Source: Allolobophora icterica
Lineage: Eukaryota > Annelida > Clitellata > Crassiclitellata > Lumbricidae
Reading direction: 5' to 3'
Assembly (NCBI GenBank): GCA_963556255.1
Contig: OY744613.1
Location: 42,873,861-42,937,860 of the forward strand
DNA: 64,000 nt
A model generated the notes under the pieces. That model had not been told where the DNA came from. It saw only the letters and a program-made list of their open reading frames with translations, and made no database searches. The position numbers and the translations under genes were made by a program. This document shows positions 56,333 through 64,000 of this stretch, one piece after another (the stretch's first letter is position 1; each line of letters starts with the position of its first letter).

Positions 56333-59300
56333 GTAAGTGTAGAATGATTGTTTTAACCGAAAATACTCCCATCTCACCTTGCTTTTAAGATAGAGCGAAG
56401 TCGTGTCTATATGATGCTATGGGTTTTTACTGTAAAAGCACAGACCTTTTTTGCGTAAGAAGAAAAGACCTGGTTGGATAATGCGCGAAAGAAAGAGACC
56501 ATGAGGTCTCAAGAAACAATTGTAGGCCTATCCATTTGAAGAACAGTCGATGTAAAATGCAAGAAAATAATTCATAACACAACCAGCAGATGAAAAATAA
56601 TCAAAATAATTTGACAGGAATAATTTATGAAAGTGTGAGATTTTACATCAAATATTTGTCAGTAGTTTTTTGTCAGTAATATTGGCTAAATCAATAGCTT
56701 CAAACGACAGATTTGCTCATCGTTTTAATATTGCCAACTGGATATCAATTTTCGTTCGGACAGCGTGCTCAGCCGACGTGGCTTTTGTGATCGACAATTC
56801 TGGAAGCATACGAGACAAAGATCCACCGGGAGGAAACAACTGGCTGCTCATCATCAACTTTGTTAAAGACTTAGTTCGTAGGCTTAATGTTGGTCCAAAT
56901 ACCACTCACATCGGTGTCGTCGACTTCAGTAAGTTTCTGATCCAGAAGTTGTAAGTGTAGTACTTAGTAATGATTGTTTTAAGTTCAACATATATCTTTA
57001 GTACAATGTAACATCTGGCTAGTTCGATAACGTGTGTACTAACGTGTGTACTTACTCTAAGCGGCGGCTAGACGCTTCGGATACGGGGACAGAAACACAA
57101 TTGCAATTATAAACTGAAATTTATAAAGCGCTACTTCAAGAAAAAAACTCATCAATGGCGTTGCCGACCCCAAACAGTGAAATCACTGTCAAATAATACA
57201 GACTTCAGACCCTTGCGAAGCTGTGGAAGGGACAAATTGAGGAGCACGACCGCAGCTCTCGAGAACGGCGATTCCAGCTGGTGGGGCCAACAAAACTTAT
57301 GAACAACATAAGATAATCAGGTATCAAAGCTTACGGACTGCGCTGCTGTAAAACGCATACGAGAGACAGTCAGAAGTCCATTGGGAGCCGAACGATGGGT
57401 GCAACGACCCTCGATCGAGAAGACTGAAATGCAGAAGTCCCTAACATAGTTTCTCTAAAGGCGCTTAGAAAGATGTGTTGAATTTACTGTTTAAGCTGTA
57501 ATATTATAGTATTTGCTCAACTTTCGCATTCTAGACTTGTAATGAAACGTCTATAGCTCTGATGAAAGTCACAAAGCAACAATTAGGCGAGCACAAACTA
57601 CAACCAGTTCCAAAGTTTCTGTTCCACCTGCGCCCCCTAGCTACTCAGCTAGAATTAGTATTTTGTCCTTAACTATCAATTTGAAATTCAGACGGCGATG
57701 GAGAGGACTGATCCTGCTGTCATACGCTGAGGCTAAGAAAACGAAGTCGCTAATGTCTATGGCTGCCTCTCACGTTGGCTTAACGTTCTACTACTTATCA
57801 TTCTTAATATTTAGGCGACGAAGGCTATCTGGATTTCGACTTCAATGAATACCGCACGGAAGCTGAAGTTCTTTCTGCACTGGATCTCGTAAGCTACAAA
57901 GGTTATCGCACAAACACATCAGGCGGTCTGTACATTGCAAGGACTCGTATCTTTGATCCGAAATATGGCAACCGACCCAATGTAACCAACATCATCATAC
58001 TTATTACAGACGGCGTTCCCACCGTCGACGCCGATAAACTACAGGGAGAGGTTGATCGGATAAAGGAGGCAGGCATCAAAATCATTGCAGTCGGAGTCAC
58101 AAATGAGGTACAACGTAAGCTATGTCTTCTTCTGTTTTGAAAAAGTAACAATGAATCTGTTACTAATTCCACAAAAGCGATAATTATCTTATTTGCACTT
58201 GCTCTGTCTTTCCAATTTTGCACTGGCTAAATTCCTAACTTAAATGTGGGCAGCCTGCAACTGTTCGTTAATCGACAACTTTAGGCCTACCAGTAATATA
58301 AAATGACGCTTAACCCAAAATTGCTTAATCGATTTTACATGTAGAAAGAGACATAGCAACCAGACGAGAAGTAAAGGAAGAAACACCCAAAACGAAGTTG
58401 CCATATTTTGTCTAACGTGGCTAAAATGGTGAACTTGATGGTTGTTTTTCAAAGGCTTTAGTAAAAATTAGACACATTTTGACGGCAATTAAAATTCAGG
58501 AAACTCGTGTGTCCTGTATTAACTCTGATTTTTTTCAACGTTAGGTAGGTCTATTGCCGTTTCTGCTTTCTGGTTAAATAAAATTGGACACAATGATGTA
58601 TGAGACACTGCTAAAGTTGCCTGGCGAAATAGCGTTAACTACATATTTTTTCTGCCGTATTGATATTTCCTTGAACACATGATTCAAGATCATGTCATAT
58701 CTCAACAATAACATTGTGGCAGCTTTTGGTCACAGGTCAACGAAGCTCTGTTAAGGTCAATTGTGACTCAGCCAAGTGAGGAAAACTATTTCTACGCGCA
58801 GAACTTTAGCAGCCTCGATGACATCAAGAACCAGGTAGTGAATGAGAAGACGTATTGCATGCCCACGAATGAGTCGATCATTCCCTCAACTCCAACTCTA
58901 ACTACAGTTCAGACAACAGTTCAGACGTCGATCGGAGCTGAAACACAAGCAATTCAAATATATTCGATCCCTGAGGCTGGTAAGTGAAGCAGAAATTTAC
59001 ATTTCTCTGATCATGTAGGAAATTTCCATGACGGAATGTTAATGAGCCATAGTATTCGTGGCATGGTTGAGATTGGCTGGTGGATTTCCGCTCTAAGACT
59101 TCCGCTTGCCTCCTTGCCTCAGCTTTCCAATAAAATTAGTTCAACCTCTTCAGGAATTCCTAACCTAATCCATCCATTCAATGGCCTTTAAAGTTTTCTT
59201 ATCAATATACGTAATTTGTAGGTGTACGACGGGTACTCGTACCCCACTTTTTTACTTAGGGTACCGTACACCCACTTGTAAAACAATGCCAATCAATTAT

Positions 59301-62300
59301 GTTATTATTGAGCCTTCTCAGAGATCGCTGTTTCCGCCTTGCTTCGTGTATGTAAGAAATTGGTAACCCCCACTTTGTAGACCAAAGTTACGCCCCTTAA
59401 CGAAACCCACCTAAGCAGCTCATCTACCTCCCCTCTTTGTTCTCTCTCACAATCGATCTCGGATCTCCACTGGACATCTCTGGACGTCCAGTCTCTTTAA
59501 AAGGACTCAACGCTCGTGAATGAGCTGCTGCTATGCGCCTAGCTTACGACTAGCGCTGTAGAAAGTGTGAGCTTACGATTACGATTTAGGCTAAAAAAGT
59601 CTTTGGCTTCCTTACTTCATTGTTCACGCGCTGATCACGCGCTTCTGGTTAAAGGGTGTGTAGATCATTCAAGTGCTTTTGTCGCTTCTTACTGAAATGC
59701 AGCTAAAAGAGTCGTGAGAACTGTCGATTTTCTTATTTTGCCGAAAACTATATACACTCGTTCTATACATTAATAACTAATTACTAAGTTACTTAAGGAA
59801 CTTAACGGAATATTTAATACAATTGTTACTGTGTTACTGATAAAATTATTTGTTAAATAATAAATACATCGCATACAGCTTTAGACAACATTTCGAATTA
59901 TTTAAACTGTTGATAATGGTACATACAAGTTTCATCAAGGTGATATTATATTACCAAAAAATCATTGCTTCTGCTTTTAGGTTGCTATGCGGATGTGGCC
60001 TTTGTGATAGATAATTCTGGCAGCATACGGGACAAAGATCCACCGGGAGGAAACAATTGGCTTCTCATTATCGATTTTGTTAAAGCCATGATTAAACTGC
60101 TTAACGTCGGTCCAGACGGAACTCGCATCGGCGTTGTCGACTTCAGTAAGTCTGCTTTTAAGTCTGACTAAGCAATTTTTAACTTAGAGCTATCGGATTT
60201 GTATGTGGGCATTGTATATTACATGCAGATGATTGTATACAGTACACACAACAGTCATCAATGACGGGCACAAATCTACACACACTCCGAACCCAACCGC
60301 TGATGTTGTTTGGCTCCACGAGTGTGCGTGCGTGCGTGCGTGCGTGTGTGTGTGTGTGAAGTGTTTGTGGGACGTGTCCCTGAATAGGAAGTAGAATTCT
60401 TTTGTGATCGATAACCGCCTTAAAACAAATCGAAATAACCATCTAAGCGAGGACTCAAACTTTGAAAATATTCAGTACGGGCTTCGGGCAGCCGAAGTTC
60501 AAATCCCCGCCAGAGCAGAAATTTGGTTCGAGAGTTGTGCTCCACCTGCGCTCGCAAGCAAACTCAGCTGTAATGAGTACACTGACCGTACCTGTAGGTG
60601 GAAAGATGAGACGGTGAGGGAGAGGACTGGCCACCCACTCTCATATGTCGAGGCTAAGAAACTGAAGTCGCTAACACTTCACACCTATGGCTGCCTCTGG
60701 GCTAGCCTAAGGGACTACTAAACCCTCGTTGCAAAGTATTAGGTGGAGGATATTTTTTTAACTTTAATAAAGAAGAATTTGTTACTGTTGTAGGTGATGA
60801 AGCGTATTTAGACTTTTACTTGGATGACTACCAGACCGAGGCAGACGTTCTTTCCGCAATGGATCTCGTGAGTTACAAAGGTTACCATACAAACACAACC
60901 GGTGGTCTATACTTTGCCAGGACTCGTATCTTCGACCCAAAGCATGGCGATCGACCAGACGCACTCGATGTCATCATTCTGATCACAGACGGAATTCCTA
61001 ATTACGATTCAGACAAATTACAAGGGGAAGTGGACAGGATCAAGGGAAGAGGCATCAGAATCGTTGCAGTCGGAGTAACAAACGAGGTAATCTAACTTAT
61101 GATTAGAAACATAGGGCGAATACAGAGATATAGGAGAACAATCCCCGAAGCCAGCCCCAGAGGAAGCCATGGCTATGCTCTCACCGGCTTCATTATCTTA
61201 GTCTCGGCATATTAGCATAGGCGTAGCTACATTGAGACAAGAGGAGGCAATACAAAAATTTTCCTTGGGTTATTATAGCCCTGCACCTGGATTTGTCATC
61301 AAATAATTTGACAGAAATCTCCAAAAAAGGTCATCAAAATTTTTCAAGATTTTTGGCCTCCTCTTGAATTTAAGTCTGGCTACGCTCCTGCATATTAGGC
61401 TAGTGATTTGACCGTTCCCTCGCCGCCTAATCTTCCCACTGACAATGTTCGGTCAGTGCACACTTATTATGGCTGACCAGATTCTTTAGGGGACTCAGAT
61501 GGAGCAGAAATCTCAAAACAAATTTTACAGCTGGCCGTTCTATTTATGTTAAATAATATTTCCCGAGGGATCATAATTATGTATCTTGGGGCATAAAAAA
61601 TAATAATAAGTGGCACTTTAGTCGAGCCGGACCTGCAGGAAATGTAACCATTCCAGATAAATGTTTTTGACGCCCGAGGGATCATGTTTACCTCGGGGAA
61701 AAAATAATTCCACTGATAAAATAATGCAACATTCTGTTGACAGACAAACGACGCGCTACTGCAATCAATTGTGACGCAGCCGAGTTCAGAGAATTACTTC
61801 TACGCCAGCGACTTCAGCAGCCTCGATCGCATACAGAACGAAGTCATCAACAACCAGACGTGTAAGCCTATCGTCACAATTCCACCCGAGACAACATCAA
61901 CCAGGGTAACGACTTCGTCAACTACAACAAGCACTTCAACTACAACATCAACTACTGCCACTACCACTACAACTACTTCGCCCATACCACCTGAATCGAC
62001 ATCAACTACGGAATCAACAACTTCAACTGCGTCAACTTCCTCAACAGTATTTTCATCAACTCCATCGTCGACAGCCACTCCTTCAACATCGGCTTCCTCT
62101 TCGACTGTATCCACCACGTCTCCCTCGACGCTACCTTCTTCAACTTTGTATCTATCAACACCTGACCACAGTACGTTGACCACAGTTTCCAGTCCACCTC
62201 CATCGACGCCTGTCACGGACAATACTTTGATTGGAGCAGTTTCTCCCACTCTTCCAGTTTTCCAGCTTACGGATTCGACATTTTCAACTGTGAGTCCAGA

Positions 62301-63152
62301 CGTCTCACCTAAAACCACTTCTACAACTGAGCTTCCTTTCACAGTTGTTGATATTGCAGGTAAGTATCATGCTAGTGCAGAGAAAAAGTTAAACCTAATT
62401 TACTAAAAACACATAAAGCTCAACATAGAATTTAAATGCTGAAGACCTAATAAAGATTAGCCAAACTTCACCAGCACCAGAATACATCCGAAACGCTTAG
62501 TGGACCATTCACTATTTAGTGAACCGTTAAAGTTATATACACAAATATATGGAACTGAGTCTGATGATGCCACTTTTCTGCTCCTCACTTTCTACAGAAT
62601 GTGTCAACTGTAGTTAATGTTAAAAGACACTGCACACGCGAGCAATGACCTTCCATTTCCTGGATAGTGCACACAAACATACACGGGTCCATGGAGAGAC
62701 ACATAATTGTACGCGACGAGAGTTGAAGGTGACCTAGCGAGTTTAAGATCTTAATTGCGACCCATCAACTAATAAGGGAGCTATAATTCTCGAAGTCATC
62801 TTTGCCGGATCGCAAATCCTTTCATTCACACTGCAAGATGAAAGATGATCGTTTCCTTCCCTCCCCGACTTCCACAATCGAAACTTTTTGCCTTAATCGG
62901 CCAATCACACGGAAATATTGATTAATGTTTAAATAGATTTACTCAAGGAAATTGTGTCTGAAGAAATGATTTGCTGAAATTGCTCAGGCTGTGTTGCTGA
63001 TGTGGCTTTTGTAATCGACAATTCTGGAAGCATCCGAGACTCAGACCCACCTGGAGGAAACAACTGGTCACTGATCATCAACTTTGTCAAGACACTCGTT
63101 CATATTCTCAGCGTTGGCACAAGCAGTGTCCGCGTTGGCGTCGTCGTCTTTG
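56221..63152 (+). CDS. Secreted multi-VWA protein gene (eight exons visible, continues past window)
   Basis: Exons: 56221-56332, 56764-56928, 57815-58107, 58736-58979, 59981-60145, 60794-61086, 61744-62359 and 62988-63152. All junctions follow GT/AG and the phases agree throughout (1, 1, 0, 1, 1, 0, 1...). A signal peptide is followed by a VWA domain split over three exons, a linker, a second VWA domain with a long Thr/Ser linker, and the start of a third. Each VWA holds the MIDAS motif DNSGS, a Thr in the NT(S/T)GGLY loop and ITDG. VWA domains with intact MIDAS bind a divalent metal and matrix or protein ligands. The product is probably extracellular, of the matrilin/collagen-VI-like VWA kind. 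The exact orthologue is not recognised. Confidence 0.85.
56764..56928 (+). CDS. Exon 2: VWA domain 1, first part (MIDAS)
   Basis: 165 nt after TTCGGACAG, encoding CSADVAFVIDNSGSIRD and then GGNNWLLIINFVKDL up to GVVDFS. It holds DNSGS of the MIDAS. Donor GTAAGT at 56929, phase 1 at both ends. Confidence 0.85.
57060..57460. repeat. Intronic repeat with SINE-like TATAAAGCGC...GCGTTGCCGAC module
   Basis: TTTATAAAGCGCTACTTCAA and then GGCGTTGCCGAC at about 57125-57170 resemble the TATAGCGCC...GGCGCTCCCGAC body of the SINE at 41288-41537. The following 250 bp (CTGTGGAAGGGACAAATTG, ATTCCAGCTGGTGGGGCC) looks like a repeat consensus, but I cannot name it. Confidence 0.4.
57600..57780 (+). repeat. 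Intronic repeat shared between modules 1 and 2
   Basis: GTTCCACCTGCGCC and GAGGCTAAGAAAACGAAGTC followed by GCTAATGTCTATGGCTGCCTC here correspond to GCTCCACCTGCGCTC and GAGGCTAAGAAACTGAAGTC at 60535-60700. They occupy equal positions, in the intron before the second VWA exon, so they were carried along by the module duplication. Alternatively this is a dispersed repeat that landed twice. Confidence 0.5.
57815..58107 (+). CDS. Exon 3: VWA domain 1, second part
   Basis: 293 nt after TATTTAG, encoding DEGYLDFDFNEY, TNTSGGLYIARTRIFD and IIILITDGVPT, and ending GVTNE. The donor GTACAA at 58108 is weak, but it gives the right phase (0) and is in the same place as GTAATC in the second module. Confidence 0.85.
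58736..58979 (+). CDS. Exon 4: VWA domain 1, end, and short linker
   Basis: 244 nt after GGTCACAG. VNEALLRSIVTQPSEENYFY completes the VWA fold. NFSSLDDIKNQVVNE and a Thr-rich linker follow. Donor GTAAGT at 58980, phase 1. Confidence 0.85.
59981..60145 (+). CDS. Exon 5: VWA domain 2, first part (MIDAS)
   Basis: 165 nt after TGCTTTTAG, encoding CYADVAFVIDNSGSIRD. It is the same length and phase as exons 2 and 8. Donor GTAAGT at 60146. Confidence 0.88.
60520..60720 (+). repeat. Intronic repeat shared between modules 1 and 2, second copy
   Basis: Partner of 57600-57780. Just upstream, GAAGTTCAAATCCCCGCC at about 60497 looks like a pol III B box, so the unit may be a SINE. Confidence 0.5.
60794..61086 (+). 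CDS. Exon 6: VWA domain 2, second part
   Basis: 293 nt after ACTGTTGTAG. DEAYLDFYLDDYQTEADV, NTTGGLYFARTRIFD and VIILITDGIPN. Donor GTAATC at 61087. Confidence 0.88.
61744..62359 (+). CDS. Exon 7: VWA domain 2, end, and mucin-like linker
   Basis: 616 nt after GTTGACAG. TNDALLQSIVTQPSSENYFY completes the domain. About 160 residues dominated by Thr, Ser and Pro follow (from VTIPPETTSTRVTTSSTTT onward), a likely O-glycosylated spacer. Donor GTAAGT at 62360. The long complementary-strand frame at 61800-62342 is a shadow of this low-complexity stretch. Confidence 0.88.
62988..63152 (+). CDS. Exon 8: VWA domain 3, first part (continues past window)
   Basis: 165 nt after AATTGCTCAG, encoding CVADVAFVIDNSGSIRDSD to GVVVFG. 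The donor GTGAGC is at 63153. The matching second and third exons of this module should lie beyond 64000. Confidence 0.85.
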
Positions 63153-64000
63153 GTGAGCACAGCTGCATTCAGCTACATAACACAATAGTCTTCAATTACT
63201 CAATAAAAATCATTTAAATTTTATAATAGAATATTCAGCAAAAATACGAGTAGGCCCTAGTGTTCGGTTACTTTTAGTTGTCAAACACAAAATAGTTCAC
63301 AACTGCGCAATATTATTTGTTCTTAGTTAATCCGTAGAGCTGTATTGAGCTAATCATTACAATAATCCGCAGCTGATCAACAAGAATCTTTACATTCTTA
63401 ATATAATTATGAGCTATTGCTCAGTAGAAAAGTCCTGAATTATTGCGTTATAGAATAATTTATCTGTCAATTAGGCTTAATAAATAACCTTCATTTATTC
63501 AATAGTATTAGCAAAAACTGCTCCTTGAAATTGTGAAGGCGCGTTTCTACAGTCATTGATATTGAGTTAAATTGAAGTGTATGTTGATCAGTTTTAACCC
63601 AGATATTCCCCACGTCCTACATGTAGGACAGTTAGTTTTTTGTTTATGCAATAATACATAATAACATCTCTGTGTTATATATACTTTTTTTACAAGGAAG
63701 ATGTACTTCCTGTACGTTGTAATGTTTGTAGTTGACTTTGCTTGCGTTGTCATATCAGAGAAATAAACTTTCAATTCGAAGAAAAGCGGAATCTGAGAAA
63801 TCGTCGATATGGCTAGAAAGAGGTGGGTGTACACTATTACATGCGAAAATTATAAATATTATAACTATTTCTAAATTACCTACAGCTATGAAGGTATGCA
63901 TGAAAATTATTAGTCCTTTGTTAGTCAATATTACCAGGCTTTGGCAGGGATCGTTAGTACACCGTCCTACATGTAGGACACTGGGACAATGTACAACATA
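63153..64000. other. Intron after exon 8, with two 16-bp palindromes
   Basis: GTCCTACATGTAGGAC occurs at 63614-63629 and 63964-63979, each a perfect palindrome and each followed by A. No exon is seen before the window end. Confidence 0.6.

Noticed and set aside
61800..62342. 180-codon frame on the minus strand
   Set aside because: Shadow of the Thr/Ser-rich exon on the + strand; Val/Asp/Glu-rich low complexity.

Overview
This is nuclear DNA of an animal, AT-rich and full of transposons, with no bacterial or viral genome organisation. Protein-coding exons have clean GT/AG borders and matching phases. An echinoderm, perhaps a sea cucumber, is my best guess. The reasons are an expanded family of TRIM-like genes ending in a beta-propeller exon, a multi-VWA secreted protein, a Gmr1-type Ty3/gypsy element (a group known from deuterostomes) and the constant recurrence of the palindrome TAGGCCTA. 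The species call is inference.

Host genes. (1) A TRIM-like family. The window opens inside the last exon of one copy (1-777). A second gene has its RING/B-box exon at 11231-12330, carrying two frameshifts, and its propeller exon at 24196-25022. The intron between them is 11.9 kb and the splice phases match. A third, broken propeller exon lies at 38689-39511. The exons sit in duplicated blocks (1-6230, 6600-8130, 24196-30520, 38689-43275). (2) A multi-VWA secreted protein on the + strand from 56221 to beyond the window end: a signal-peptide exon, then three repeats of a three-exon module (165, 293 and 244-616 nt) with linkers rich in Thr and Ser. The third module is cut by the window end.

Mobile elements fill the rest. 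1105-1565, 3508-3933, 3984-5825 and 9559-10590 hold TIR elements. 13306-16442 is a TIR-bounded element carrying the remains of an uncharacterised multicopy gene; it has been hit by a piggyBac-type MITE (13538-14177) and a hAT element (15245-16195). 18033-24125 is a hAT-bounded nest that contains LINE fragments, a second hAT element (20856-23641) and an RTE-like LINE (21955-23347) inside that. 27981-29241 is a pogo-like element. 29395-30291 and 31510-32362 are two hAT MITEs built from CAAGACC repeats. 32815-37235 is a decayed Ty3/gypsy element in permuted order (pol, LTR, PBS, gag start). 46128-51944 is a nearly intact Gmr1-type LTR retrotransposon on the minus strand, with integrase upstream of reverse transcriptase and 487-bp LTRs that differ at one visible base.

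The pairs of duplicated segments show both filled and empty insertion sites for several transposons, so insertions can be dated relative to the duplications. Remaining intergenic stretches hold microsatellites, minisatellites and sequence in which I recognise nothing.
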